NCBI GenBank assembly: GCA_028690665.1
Contig: JAQVAV010000001.1
Location: forward strand, 248,001-312,000
Length of the DNA stretch: 64,000 bases
Direction of reading: 5' to 3'
Origin: Paludibacter sp.
GTDB taxonomy: Bacteria; Bacteroidota; Bacteroidia; Bacteroidales; Paludibacteraceae
The notes below the pieces were generated by a model, which saw only the letters and a list, made by a program, of their open reading frames with translations, was not told the DNA's origin and did not search any database. Numbering within the stretch: the stretch's first letter is position 1; each line of letters starts with the position of its first letter. This document shows positions 36,664 through 46,760 of this stretch, in pieces. Both the position numbers and the translations under genes were made by a program.

Positions 36664-37614
36664 ATGAAAAAAAAAGAGGGAAATATTGACGACATACAGA
36701 AATCCGGAGATGAAGCAGCATATCATATCCCGGCATTGCTCAACGAAACCATTGACGGCCTCAATATTAAACCTGACGGAATTTATGTTGATGTAACTTA
36801 TGGCGGCGGCGGGCACTCCAAAGAAATACTAAAGCGACTCGGACCAAAAGGCAAACTTTTGGGTTTCGATCAGGATCTGGATACAATTCACAATATCGTA
36901 AATGACAAACGCTTCATTTATGTAAGAAGCAACTTTAAATATCTGAAAAACTTTTTGCTTTACCACGGAATAGAAAAAATAGATGGTGTAGTAGCTGATC
37001 TGGGCGTTTCGTCACATCATTTCGATGAAGCCGAGCGTGGATTTTCATTCAGATTCGATGGAGCATTGGACATGCGCATGAATACCAGTTCACTACTGAC
37101 GGCGGCAAGCGTGCTGAATAACTACGAAGAAGACGCTTTGGCCAATGTATTTTATCTGTATGGAGAACTTCACAACTCCCGCAAAATTGCCCGGACTATT
37201 GTTCAGGCAAGGGCCAAAGAGCCTATCGAAAAAATTTTTCAGTTTATTGAAATTCTCAGGCCTTATTTCGGAAAAGAAAAAGAAAAAAAAGATATGGCGC
37301 GCGTTTTTCAGGCTTTACGCATTGAAGTAAATCACGAAATGGACGTTTTGGAAGATATGCTTTTACAGTGTGTAGAAATAATTAATTCGGGAGGAAGAAT
37401 TTCTGTACTGACCTATCATTCTTTAGAAGACAGGTTGGTAAAAAACTTCTTCAAAAGCGGAAATTTTGAAGGAAAAATAGAAAAAGATTTTTACGGAAAT
37501 ATCATTGCTCCAATCAGAGCTATAAATAATAAAGTAATCACTGCAAATACAGAAGAAGTAGAACGAAATCCGAGAGCACGAAGCGCTAAATTACGCATTG
37601 CAGAAGTTTTATAA
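36664..37614 (+). CDS. rsmH: 16S rRNA (cytosine1402-N4)-methyltransferase RsmH
   Basis: A 316-aa SAM-dependent enzyme that methylates N4 of C1402 in 16S rRNA. HIPALLNETIDGL and VDVTYGGGGHSKEIL (about 38-52) form the start and the SAM motif; VVADLGVSSHHFDEAERGFSF and LDMRMN are the family signatures; VLTYHSLEDRLVKNFF lies near the C-terminus. It pairs functionally with RsmI, also in this window, which methylates the same nucleotide. Confidence 0.95.
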   Translation: MKKKEGNIDDIQKSGDEAAYHIPALLNETIDGLNIKPDGIYVDVTYGGGGHSKEILKRLGPKGKLLGFDQDLDTIHNIVNDKRFIYVRSNFKYLKNFLLYHGIEKIDGVVADLGVSSHHFDEAERGFSFRFDGALDMRMNTSSLLTAASVLNNYEEDALANVFYLYGELHNSRKIARTIVQARAKEPIEKIFQFIEILRPYFGKEKEKKDMARVFQALRIEVNHEMDVLEDMLLQCVEIINSGGRISVLTYHSLEDRLVKNFFKSGNFEGKIEKDFYGNIIAPIRAINNKVITANTEEVERNPRARSAKLRIAEVL

Positions 37615-37629
37615 ATAAAAACAGATAAA

Positions 37630-38022
37630 ATGAGTTGGTTCAAAAACATCTTAGAATCCATAAAAGGCAACGAGGATTTCTCCGACATCAAGTCGAGTAC
37701 TATCCGGGATGTTATCAACGGGAATATTTTTACTAAAAAATTTTTCCAGAAGCAATACGGGCTTTTAATCATGCTGGCCATACTCGCTTTTATGTACGTC
37801 GACAACAGGTATTATTGCGAAACACAATTAGCACAAGTCATTGAACTGAAAAAGAAAATCAAGGATGTAAAATACGAATCACTCACCATTTCGGCTCAAC
37901 TCATGGGTATCAGCAAACAGTCGAATATCGAAAAAATGATTATTGACCGGGGCATAGATTTGAAACAATCAGTCAGGCCCCCGATAACGATCGAAAAGCC
38001 AAAAGAAAACAAACAAGAATAA
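37630..38022 (+). CDS. ftsL: Cell division protein FtsL-like
   Basis: A 130-aa bitopic membrane protein: a cytoplasmic N-tail of about 40 residues, one membrane helix (about 42-60, GLLIMLAILAFMYVDNRYY), then a periplasmic coiled coil (LAQVIELKKKIKDVKYESLTI). Sequence alone is weakly conserved, but the place between rsmH and ftsI is diagnostic. It acts with FtsQ/DivIC-type proteins to activate FtsW/FtsI at the septum. Confidence 0.85.
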   Translation: MSWFKNILESIKGNEDFSDIKSSTIRDVINGNIFTKKFFQKQYGLLIMLAILAFMYVDNRYYCETQLAQVIELKKKIKDVKYESLTISAQLMGISKQSNIEKMIIDRGIDLKQSVRPPITIEKPKENKQE

Positions 38023-38031
38023 AAAGTAAAA

Positions 38032-40170
38032 ATGGCAGATAAACGAAAAAGTATAGTTTTACGATTTGGAATAGTATATTTCATCATACTGTTCCTTTTT
38101 TCGTTGATTATATACAGGATTGTTGTTCTGCAATTTATCGAAAAAGACCAATGGTTGGCTTTGGCGGCCAAAAACAAAAAATCAGATATTCGTGTACGAC
38201 CCAACAGGGGGAATATTTTTGCCTGCGACGGACGCATGATGGCAAGTTCCATCCCCACTTACTATATATACATGGATACCCGCGTACCGGCTTTACACGA
38301 AAAAGAAGGACAGTTATTCAAAGACAATATCGATTCTGTTGCAAAATCTTTGTCTGGTTATTTTGGCGATAAGTCTGAAGCTGCTTACAAAGCCATGATC
38401 AAAAAAGGATATCGCGAAAAAAAAGGCGAGCTTATGCTTTATCCGAAACGTATTACCTACGCACAACTTAAAGACTTAAAAAGAATGCCGCTTTTCCGTT
38501 TGGGCAGGAACAAAAGCGGACTAATTACCAAAGAACTACTTCGCAGGGTAAAACCTTTCGGGTCATTAGCTTCACGTACAATCGGAGACATCTATGCCGA
38601 AGAATCCAAAGGTGGTAAAAACGGACTTGAACTCTACTTCAACAAAGAATTGGAAGGAACCCCGGGTGTATCAATCCGACAGAAAGTAGCTAATCGGTGG
38701 GAAGAAACTGTTCAGGTTGAACCTGTTGATGGTCTGGACATAGTCAGCACCATTGATATTGATTTGCAGGATATGGCAGAAAAAGCCCTTCGTGACGGCG
38801 TAATAAAATTCGGAGCGGCAGAAGGTTACGCTATTTTAATGGAAGCTAATTCCGGAGAAATAAAAGCTATTGTCAATCTGCAAAGGAATTCGGATAGCTC
38901 CTACACCGAAAATCGCAACGGTTGTGTTGCCAACCTTACAGAACCCGGATCAACATTCAAAGTTGTGTCGCTCATGGCTCTGCTCGATGAAGGCAAAGCA
39001 AAACTATCCGACACAATCAACACATTCAACGGACGTTATCAATTTGAGAACCGAACCATGACCGACCATAATGCAAACCATGGCGGTTATCATAAAATTA
39101 CACTGGCTCAGGCTATTTACGCATCATCCAATATCGGTGTGTCAAGAATTGTGGATAAAGTATGGGGCAGCAATCCATCAGGATATGTTGACAAACTTTA
39201 TGAAATGAAACTCAACCAACCGTTTCATTTAGAAATTCCGGGAACAGCGGCACCCAACATAAGACACCCAAAAGATAAATCACGCTATTGGTCATCAACC
39301 ACTCTTCCGTGGATGTCCATAGGTTATGAAACACAAATTCCACCCATTTACACCTTAGCATTTTTCAATGCCATTGCCAATAACGGGAAATACATTCAGC
39401 CGTTTTTTGCGAAAGCGATTATGAAAAACGGACAGATTATCAAAACATTTCAGACAGAAGTAATTAATCCTCAAATCTGTAAACCTTCAACTTTAAAGGA
39501 GGTTCGATCTGCTTTGCTTGGAGTTGTTGAAGATAAATTCGGAACAGGCCAGAACGTCAAATCCGACTTTGTTCGTATAGCAGGAAAGTCAGGAACGGCA
39601 CAAATTTCACAGGGAAAAAAAGGATACCGGGCAGGAGGCGTTGCCAGACATCAGGTTTCATTTTGCGGATTTTTTCCTTACGAAAATCCACAATATACTT
39701 GTATTGTAGTTATGAAAGAACCATCAATCGGCTATCCTTCCGGAGGTCACATGAGTGGCTCCGTATTTAAGGAAATTGCAGAACAAACAATGGCTTTAAA
39801 AACTAAATTGACTCCGGACAGATTAACAAAAGACACTACAGACAAAAGTCCTTTTCTTCCTGAAATAAAACCGGGAAGATATAAAGACACCGAAGTAGTA
39901 ATGAACAATCTTCACTTGAGTCTTATCGGAGGTGATGCCAACTGGATAAAACCTGTAACAACTGACGAAAAAATAGAATCTGAAAATTTAGAAATAAGCA
40001 AAAATACAGTGCCAGATTTACAGGGCTTCGGGGCTAAAGATGCCATGTTCTTACTAAGCCGGCTCGGGCTAAGAGTCCAAATGACCGGTTATGGCAAAGT
40101 AATTTCTCAAAATATTCAGCCCGGAACAATTGTAAAAAAGGGACAAACAATAAAAATAACACTTGATTGA
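38032..40170 (+). CDS. ftsI: Septal peptidoglycan transpeptidase FtsI (PBP3)
   Basis: A 712-aa class B penicillin-binding protein. It has a membrane anchor (about 11-34), a PBP dimerisation domain (about 50-230), a transpeptidase domain with the active-site STFK motif (Ser307, Lys310), SSN (365-367) and KSG (519-521), and a C-terminal PASTA domain (about 650-712, VPDLQGFGAKDAMFLLSRLGL). It cross-links septal peptidoglycan together with FtsW. The PASTA tail is commonly seen in Bacteroidetes FtsI. Confidence 0.95.
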   Translation: MADKRKSIVLRFGIVYFIILFLFSLIIYRIVVLQFIEKDQWLALAAKNKKSDIRVRPNRGNIFACDGRMMASSIPTYYIYMDTRVPALHEKEGQLFKDNIDSVAKSLSGYFGDKSEAAYKAMIKKGYREKKGELMLYPKRITYAQLKDLKRMPLFRLGRNKSGLITKELLRRVKPFGSLASRTIGDIYAEESKGGKNGLELYFNKELEGTPGVSIRQKVANRWEETVQVEPVDGLDIVSTIDIDLQDMAEKALRDGVIKFGAAEGYAILMEANSGEIKAIVNLQRNSDSSYTENRNGCVANLTEPGSTFKVVSLMALLDEGKAKLSDTINTFNGRYQFENRTMTDHNANHGGYHKITLAQAIYASSNIGVSRIVDKVWGSNPSGYVDKLYEMKLNQPFHLEIPGTAAPNIRHPKDKSRYWSSTTLPWMSIGYETQIPPIYTLAFFNAIANNGKYIQPFFAKAIMKNGQIIKTFQTEVINPQICKPSTLKEVRSALLGVVEDKFGTGQNVKSDFVRIAGKSGTAQISQGKKGYRAGGVARHQVSFCGFFPYENPQYTCIVVMKEPSIGYPSGGHMSGSVFKEIAEQTMALKTKLTPDRLTKDTTDKSPFLPEIKPGRYKDTEVVMNNLHLSLIGGDANWIKPVTTDEKIESENLEISKNTVPDLQGFGAKDAMFLLSRLGLRVQMTGYGKVISQNIQPGTIVKKGQTIKITLD

Positions 40171-40191
40171 AAACACTTTAACACCAACAGT

Positions 40192-41637
40192 ATGATATTA
40201 ACAGACTTACTACAAAATGTGATACTGAAAAAATATGCAGGCGACACCGATATAGAAATTGCCGACATACAGTTTGATTCACGCAAAGTGACTCAGGGAT
40301 CGGTGTTTGTAGCTACCCGTGGAACTGCTGCCGATGGTCACGACTTCATACCAATGGCTATTGAAAAAGGTGCCACGGCGATAGTTTGCGAAACTATACC
40401 GGAAGAAAAACCCGAAGAAATACTATTTATAGAAGTAGAAAATAGTGCTGAGGCTTTGGGACAAATGGCTTCTGCATTTTACGGATTTCCATCTTCGAAA
40501 CTTATTCTTGCAGGTGTAACCGGCACTAACGGAAAAACGACCATTGCTACATTATTATACAAACTCTTTCGTGAATTAGGATATAAAGCAGGTCTGCTTT
40601 CCACAGTAGTAAATTATATTAACAACAAAACTATTGAAGCGACACATACTACACCGGATGCTCTGGAGTTGAATGAACTGCTGGCAAGAATGGTAGATGC
40701 CGGTTGCGAATATGCATTCATGGAAGTCAGCTCTCATTCTATCGACCAGCGGCGTATTGCCGGATTGGAGTTTAACGGAGGGATATTTACCAATCTGACC
40801 CGGGATCACATTGATTATCATCTGACTTTTGAGAATTACCTCAAAGCAAAAAAACGTTTTTTTGATGATCTACCGGCAGATGCCTTTGCCCTTACCAATG
40901 CCGATGACAAAAACGGGTCAGTCATGTTACAAAACACCCGGGCTTCAAAATACTATTATTCCCTCCGGGGAATGGCCGATTTCAAAACCAGAATACTGGA
41001 ACACGGATTCGAGGGTATGCTACTGGATATGAACGGCCGGGAAGTAAATGTTTCGTTTATCGGTAAATTCAATGCAAGTAATCTGACCGCGGTCTTCGGG
41101 GCAGCAGTCTTACTCGGACAAGACGAACTGGAAGTTTTGCGTATCCTCAGTTCACTTCATTCGGTTGCCGGGCGATTTGAAACTTTTCATGCACCGGCAG
41201 GATATGCCGCTATTGTCGATTATGCCCATACACCGGATGCATTGAATAATGTAATAGGTACAATCAATCAGATACTCCAAAATAACGGACGGTTAATAAC
41301 CGTAGTTGGTTGCGGAGGAAACCGGGACAAAGGCAAACGTCCTATGATGGCCCGCGAGGCAGTGGATGGCAGTTGGAAAGCGATTCTCACCTCGGACAAT
41401 CCTCGTTTTGAAGATCCTCAGGAAATTCTGAACGATATGCTCGCCGGATTAGATATAACGCAAAGAACAAAAAGTTTAACAATCATAGACCGGCGGGAAG
41501 CCATAAAAATGGCCTGTGCATTGGCCCAAAAAGGAGATGTTGTATTAATTGCCGGAAAAGGCCACGAAGATTACCAGATTATTCAGGGAGTAAAACATCA
41601 TTTTGATGACCGGGAAGAGGTGAAAAAATGTTTCTGA
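40192..41637 (+). CDS. murE: UDP-MurNAc-tripeptide synthetase MurE (meso-DAP type)
   Basis: A 481-aa Mur ligase. It has an N-terminal UDP-binding domain ([19 protein letters not shown]), the ATP P-loop [10 protein letters not shown] (about 106-115), a central domain with [12 protein letters not shown] and a C-terminal ligase domain. [10 protein letters not shown] (about 400-409) contains DNPR, the signature of enzymes adding meso-diaminopimelate rather than lysine, so the peptidoglycan is predicted to be DAP type. Confidence 0.96.
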   Translation: MILTDLLQNVILKKYAGDTDIEIADIQFDSRKVTQGSVFVATRGTAADGHDFIPMAIEKGATAIVCETIPEEKPEEILFIEVENSAEALGQMASAFYGFPSSKLILAGVTGTNGKTTIATLLYKLFRELGYKAGLLSTVVNYINNKTIEATHTTPDALELNELLARMVDAGCEYAFMEVSSHSIDQRRIAGLEFNGGIFTNLTRDHIDYHLTFENYLKAKKRFFDDLPADAFALTNADDKNGSVMLQNTRASKYYYSLRGMADFKTRILEHGFEGMLLDMNGREVNVSFIGKFNASNLTAVFGAAVLLGQDELEVLRILSSLHSVAGRFETFHAPAGYAAIVDYAHTPDALNNVIGTINQILQNNGRLITVVGCGGNRDKGKRPMMAREAVDGSWKAILTSDNPRFEDPQEILNDMLAGLDITQRTKSLTIIDRREAIKMACALAQKGDVVLIAGKGHEDYQIIQGVKHHFDDREEVKKCF

Positions 41638-41680
41638 GAAAAAGCTCTATTGTTATAAATCAAAATAAAACGTCCAAAGC

Positions 41681-42949
41681 ATGCTATACCACTTATTTTC
41701 ATATTTAGACAAAGCATTCGATTTTCCTGGTGCGGGAATGTTCAACTACATTTCCTTCCGTACCGGCATGGCCTTTATTCTGGCTCTATTGCTTTCTACT
41801 ATGTTTGGCCGGAAGATTATCGATTTTCTACAAAAAAAGCAAATCGGTGAAACCATCCGCGATTTAGGTCTGGAAGGACAAATGAGTAAAAAGGGCACTC
41901 CTACCATGGGAGGTATTATCATCATTATAGCGATTCTTGTTCCGACACTGCTTTTGGCCGCATTGAACAACATATACACTATATTAATGATTATCACCAC
42001 AATATGGTTAGGACTGATCGGTTTTTTGGATGATTACATTAAAGTTTTCAGAAAAAACAAGGAAGGGCTGAGCGGCAAGTTTAAAATCATAGGACAAGTA
42101 GGATTGGGACTCATTGTCGGACTAACCATGTATCTTAGCCCGGATGCCGTTATACGCGAAAACATAGAAATAAAAAGTAAAGATACTCAGCGTGTAGAAA
42201 ATGTTCTTTATGCCAAGAAGGATGTTAAATCGACCAAAACAACTATTCCTTTTTTCAAAAATAACAATCTCGATTATGCCGATGCCTTTAAATGGGCCGG
42301 TGAAAAAGCACAGGAATACGGTTGGATTCTGTATGTTGCAATCGTTATTTTCATTGTGACCGCTATTTCCAACGGAGCAAATCTGACAGATGGTCTTGAT
42401 GGATTAGCTACCGGAAGTTCCGCCATCATGGGGATTACGCTCGGTATTTTAGCTTATGTGTCAGGGAATATCAATTACTCAGGTTACTTAAATATTATGT
42501 ATCTGCCCGGAACCGGAGAGCTACTGATTTATGCCGGTGCTTTTATCGGCGCCACAATCGGATTCCTTTGGTACAATGCCTTTCCGGCACAGGTCTTTAT
42601 GGGAGACACGGGAAGCCTGACACTTGGCGGAATCATTTCGGTATTTGCCATCATTATCCACAAAGAATTACTAATTCCCATTTTGTGCGGTGTTTTTATT
42701 GTCGAAAATTTATCGGTAATGATTCAAGTAGGATATTTCAAATATTCCAAGAAAAAATATGGCGAAGGTCGACGTGTTTTTAAAATGGCTCCGCTACACC
42801 ACCATTACCAGAAACCAGGAAATGCAGGGATCCAGGCCATTTTACAAAAACCGTTACAAGCAATGCCGGAATCTAAAATCGTCATTCGTTTCTGGATTGT
42901 GGGAATAATTTTGGCAGCTATAACCATTATTACTTTAAAAATCAGATAA
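41681..42949 (+). CDS. mraY: Phospho-MurNAc-pentapeptide transferase MraY
   Basis: A 422-aa polytopic inner-membrane enzyme that moves phospho-MurNAc-pentapeptide to undecaprenyl phosphate, giving lipid I. Motifs: [17 protein letters not shown] (about 70-86), [27 protein letters not shown] (about 236-249), [12 protein letters not shown] and [11 protein letters not shown] near the end. An extended loop (about 160-200) makes it longer than E. coli MraY (360 aa), as is common in Bacteroidetes. Confidence 0.95.
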   Translation: MLYHLFSYLDKAFDFPGAGMFNYISFRTGMAFILALLLSTMFGRKIIDFLQKKQIGETIRDLGLEGQMSKKGTPTMGGIIIIIAILVPTLLLAALNNIYTILMIITTIWLGLIGFLDDYIKVFRKNKEGLSGKFKIIGQVGLGLIVGLTMYLSPDAVIRENIEIKSKDTQRVENVLYAKKDVKSTKTTIPFFKNNNLDYADAFKWAGEKAQEYGWILYVAIVIFIVTAISNGANLTDGLDGLATGSSAIMGITLGILAYVSGNINYSGYLNIMYLPGTGELLIYAGAFIGATIGFLWYNAFPAQVFMGDTGSLTLGGIISVFAIIIHKELLIPILCGVFIVENLSVMIQVGYFKYSKKKYGEGRRVFKMAPLHHHYQKPGNAGIQAILQKPLQAMPESKIVIRFWIVGIILAAITIITLKIR

Positions 42950-42976
42950 AAAGAAATCTTTTTACAACGAAAATAT

Positions 42977-44311
42977 ATGAAAAGAATTGTCATTTTAGGT
43001 GGTGGTGAAAGTGGAACCGGAGCAGCAGTCCTGGCTCAAAAGAAAGGTTTCGATGTCTTTCTTTCGGATTTTTCCGAAATCAAAGATAAATACAAAACCA
43101 TGCTGAACGAGAACGGAATTGAATGGGAAGAAAAACAGCATACAGAAGCTAAAATTCTGAATGCCGATGAAATTATCAAAAGTCCGGGAATTCCGGAAAA
43201 AGCCCCTATTATTAAAAAGTTACGAAATCAGAACATTCCCATTATTTCCGAGATAGAGTTTGCCGGACGCTACACCCAGGCTAAAATGATTTGTATAACC
43301 GGCAGCAATGGTAAAACCACAACGACATCCCTGATATACCATATTTTAAAAAAAGCGGGTGTCAATGTAGGTCTGGCCGGAAATATCGGCGACAGTTTAG
43401 CGTTGCAGGTAGCCGATGACCGGCATGATTATTACGTTGTGGAACTAAGCAGTTTCCAATTAGACGGAATGACTGAATTCAAAGCCGATATTGCTATTTT
43501 ACTCAATATCACACCAGATCATTTAGACCGGTATGATTACAAATTCCAGAATTACATTGATTCTAAATTTCGCATTACGCAAAATCAAACCGAAGGAGAT
43601 GCTTTTATTTTCTGGGAAAATGATCCGGTTATCAAAGCCGAATTAGCCAAACGTAAAATTCAATCAACCATGTATCCGTTTGCTATCGAACGTACCGAAA
43701 AGACAAAAGCTTTTATTGAGAAAGATGAACTAATTATTAAAACCCTTAATGCTTTATTTTCTATGCCAACAAACGAACTATCACTTCAGGGTTTACACAA
43801 CACCTACAACTCCATGGCCGCAGGTCTGGCTGCTTCTATTATCGATGTCAAAAAAGAAACAATACGTGAGTCGCTGAAAGATTTTCAGGGAGTCGAACAT
43901 CGTTTAGAATATGTTGCGACTGTTCGCAATGTCAGGTATATCAACGACTCCAAAGCAACCAACGTAAATTCGTGCTGGTATGCTTTACAGAGCATGAAAA
44001 CTCCGACAGTGCTTATTCTGGGCGGAACCGACAAAGGAAATGATTATTCGGAAATCGAAGAATTAGTTCATAATAAGGTAACCGCTTTAATCTTTATGGG
44101 GATTGACAACAGTCCTTTACATAAATTCTTTGATGGTAAAAAGGAAACCATCATTGATGTAACATCAATGGAAGATGCTGTAAACGAAGCTTATAAATTG
44201 GCCAAGCCTGGGGAAACAGTTTTACTTTCGCCATGCTGTGCCAGCTTCGATTTATTTAAAAACTACGAAGATCGTGGCAAACGATTCAAAACCTGTGTAA
44301 GAAATCTGTAA
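42977..44311 (+). CDS. murD: UDP-MurNAc-L-alanine:D-glutamate ligase MurD
   Basis: A 444-aa Mur ligase. It has the Rossmann-type start VILGGGESGTGAAVLAQKKG, the P-loop ITGSNGKTTTTSLIYH (about 109-124), the central pattern LNITPDHLDRYDYKFQNYIDSK, and C-terminal NDSKATNVNSCWYAL and ILGGTDKGNDYSE. It adds D-glutamate to UDP-MurNAc-L-Ala. It lies between mraY and ftsW, 5 nt ahead of ftsW. Confidence 0.95.
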   Translation: MKRIVILGGGESGTGAAVLAQKKGFDVFLSDFSEIKDKYKTMLNENGIEWEEKQHTEAKILNADEIIKSPGIPEKAPIIKKLRNQNIPIISEIEFAGRYTQAKMICITGSNGKTTTTSLIYHILKKAGVNVGLAGNIGDSLALQVADDRHDYYVVELSSFQLDGMTEFKADIAILLNITPDHLDRYDYKFQNYIDSKFRITQNQTEGDAFIFWENDPVIKAELAKRKIQSTMYPFAIERTEKTKAFIEKDELIIKTLNALFSMPTNELSLQGLHNTYNSMAAGLAASIIDVKKETIRESLKDFQGVEHRLEYVATVRNVRYINDSKATNVNSCWYALQSMKTPTVLILGGTDKGNDYSEIEELVHNKVTALIFMGIDNSPLHKFFDGKKETIIDVTSMEDAVNEAYKLAKPGETVLLSPCCASFDLFKNYEDRGKRFKTCVRNL

Positions 44312-44316
44312 TTTTA

Positions 44317-45552
44317 ATGGATAACTTATTAAAAAAATATCTGAAAGGAGATGCCACCCTGTGGATTGTGTTCATCATGCTCTGCGTTGTTTCAATCATC
44401 GAAATGTACAGTGCATCCAGTACACTTGCCTACAAAGCGGCTAATCACACTGCACCTATGTTGCGCCACGTGAGCTTTCTTGCGGGCGGAGCACTGATTG
44501 CCGTAGGAGTACATCTCATACCCTATCGTTACATACGGCTCATGGCTTATGTCGGACTTGGGCTTTCGGTTATTCTGCTTATTCTCGTTCTTTTCAAAGG
44601 TCACAGCGAAAATGACGCATCCCGCTGGCTGGATATTGGTGGCATTCAGTTTCAACCTTCCGAATTAGCCAAGCTTTCCGTATTAATCGTAGCCGCGGAC
44701 TTTATTTCCAGAATCCGGGATCAGAAAAAGGATGAAAACAAATATTTCCGGAACACATTAATCATGCTGGCAATAGTTTGTCCGTTAATATTGCTCGAAA
44801 ATTTTTCAACGGCATTCATTCTCTTCGGAGTTGTTTATATCATGATGTTTATTGGTCGGGTTTCTCTGAAAAAGCTCGGATTACTTGCCAGTGCATTAAT
44901 ACTGGCTATGGCACTTGGATTTGCTATGATAAAAGTAGTACCTGAAAAATATATGCCATCGGTTTTTGATCGCGCTTATACGTGGGTAGCCCGTATCGAT
45001 CGATTTTCGTCGGACAAAGACAAGGAAACTAACAAATATGTAATTACAGATGAAAACCGCCAAGTACAGCACGGAAGAATTGCTATTGCGCGGGGCGGGC
45101 TTTTCGGAGTTATGCCCGGAAACAGTGTCGAACGTGATTATCTTCCACAAGCATATTCAGATTTTATTTATGCAATTATCGTTGAAGAACTCGGTTTATT
45201 CGGAGGAATATTTGTAATTTTACTTTATTTAATTTTACTTTTCAGAGCAGGTCGAATTGCGACGGAAAGTCCGACGGTTTTTCCGGCAGTTCTTGTAATA
45301 GGACTATCATTAATGATTGTTATTCAAGCATTTGTAAACATGTCGGTAGCAACAAGTCTTGGGCCGGTAACCGGTCAGCCTTTACCTTTGGTAAGTCGCG
45401 GAGGAACATCGATCCTTATCACCTGTATATATTTCGGTATTATCTTTGGAATAACGCGACAAATTAAAGAAGAGGGACAACCTGTAGATGAAAATATGGA
45501 CGAAAAACCGGAAGATGACATTCCAACAATTAATCTGGAAGAACTCGAATAA
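44317..45552 (+). CDS. ftsW: SEDS peptidoglycan glycosyltransferase FtsW
   Basis: A 411-aa membrane protein with about ten helices of the SEDS family. Signatures: SRWLDIGGIQFQPSELAKLSVLI (about 105-127), HGRIAIARGGLFGVMPGNSVERDYLPQAYSDFIYAIIVEELGLFGG (about 250-295) and PVTGQPLPLVSRGGTS near the C-terminus. It polymerises septal glycan with FtsI. The cytoplasmic C-tail is acidic. Confidence 0.94.
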   Translation: MDNLLKKYLKGDATLWIVFIMLCVVSIIEMYSASSTLAYKAANHTAPMLRHVSFLAGGALIAVGVHLIPYRYIRLMAYVGLGLSVILLILVLFKGHSENDASRWLDIGGIQFQPSELAKLSVLIVAADFISRIRDQKKDENKYFRNTLIMLAIVCPLILLENFSTAFILFGVVYIMMFIGRVSLKKLGLLASALILAMALGFAMIKVVPEKYMPSVFDRAYTWVARIDRFSSDKDKETNKYVITDENRQVQHGRIAIARGGLFGVMPGNSVERDYLPQAYSDFIYAIIVEELGLFGGIFVILLYLILLFRAGRIATESPTVFPAVLVIGLSLMIVIQAFVNMSVATSLGPVTGQPLPLVSRGGTSILITCIYFGIIFGITRQIKEEGQPVDENMDEKPEDDIPTINLEELE

Positions 45553-45603
45553 TCAAACAGTCTGACAAGAACTGAATTACAGAATAAAACTTGACAAATA
45601 CTT

Positions 45604-46707
45604 ATGAAACATAAATTTATTGTTAGTGGCGGAGGAACCGGAGGACATATATTCCCGGCAATCAGCATTGCAAACGCATTAAAAGCAAAGTTCCCAGATG
45701 CCGAAATTTTGTTTGTCGGAGCAATCGGTCGTATGGAAATGGAAAAAGTTCCTGCAGCCGGTTATAAAATTGAAGGACTGCCCGTCAGCGGTTTCGACCG
45801 GAAAAATATGCTTAAAAATATCAAGGTACTGATTAACTTACTCAACAGCATGATAAAAGCCCGTGCAATTATTCGCCGATTCAAACCAGAAATGGCAATC
45901 GGAGTGGGAGGATATGCAAGCGGGCCACTGTTAAGAGCTGCTGCCGCACACGGAATCCCAACCCTGATTCAGGAACAAAATTCGTATGCAGGGGTAACCA
46001 ATAAGCTCTTGGCAAAAAAAGCCCAGAAAATTTGCGTAGCTTATGACAATATGGATCGGTTCTTCCCAGCCGAAAAAATTATCAAGACAGGGAATCCGGT
46101 TCGACAGGATTTGTTTAATGTTCCGCCAAAATCAAAAGAAGCCTACGACTTCTTCGGATTTAGTTCCGATAAAAAAACGTTACTGATAGTCGGTGGAAGT
46201 CTCGGTGCACGCACTGTCAATCAAAGTGTCATGGGTCACCTGCAGGCTCTTGCCGGATCAGAAATTCAGATTATCTGGCAAACAGGCAGGTTTTATATAG
46301 AAGAGGCCCGTAAAGCAGCGGAACCGTATCAATCGGTAAGCCTGCTTGTAACTGAGTTTGTATCTCGTATGGATTACGCTTATTCCATTGCCGATCTTGT
46401 AATTTCAAGAGCCGGAGCAAGTTCTATTTCGGAATTATGTCTTTTGGCAAAACCTGTGATTTTGGTACCATCCCCGAACGTTGCAGAAGATCATCAAACT
46501 CAAAATGCATTAGCTTTAGTCAAAAAAGATGCGGCAATTATGATTAAGGACATTGAAGCCCGGGAGCAATTAATACCAAAAGCATTGGAAATTATTGACG
46601 ACACAAATACATTGCAAAAACTTAGTAAAAATATATTACTTTTGGCTGAGAAGAATTCTGCCGAAAGAATTGCTAACGAAGTAATAAAAATTATTGAATC
46701 AAAATAA
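45604..46707 (+). CDS. murG: UDP-GlcNAc transferase MurG
   Basis: A 367-aa GT28 enzyme that adds GlcNAc to lipid I, giving lipid II. N-terminal SGGGTGGHIFPAISIANAL (about 8-26), GVGGYASGPLL, IPTLIQEQNSYAGVTN and VGGSLGARTVN (about 200-210) are typical; SRAGASSISELCLLAKPVILVPSPNVAEDHQTQNA binds the UDP-sugar. It is peripheral at the inner membrane. Confidence 0.95.
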   Translation: MKHKFIVSGGGTGGHIFPAISIANALKAKFPDAEILFVGAIGRMEMEKVPAAGYKIEGLPVSGFDRKNMLKNIKVLINLLNSMIKARAIIRRFKPEMAIGVGGYASGPLLRAAAAHGIPTLIQEQNSYAGVTNKLLAKKAQKICVAYDNMDRFFPAEKIIKTGNPVRQDLFNVPPKSKEAYDFFGFSSDKKTLLIVGGSLGARTVNQSVMGHLQALAGSEIQIIWQTGRFYIEEARKAAEPYQSVSLLVTEFVSRMDYAYSIADLVISRAGASSISELCLLAKPVILVPSPNVAEDHQTQNALALVKKDAAIMIKDIEAREQLIPKALEIIDDTNTLQKLSKNILLLAEKNSAERIANEVIKIIESK

Positions 46708-46760
46708 AAACCGGACATTTCACCCGAATTATCTGTGTGTTTAATTTAGTTTTTTTGAAC

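Noticed and set aside
46737-46760. GTG start for murC, eight codons upstream
   Set aside because: The ATG at 46761 places the GIGGIGMS motif at the usual distance and is the better start codon.
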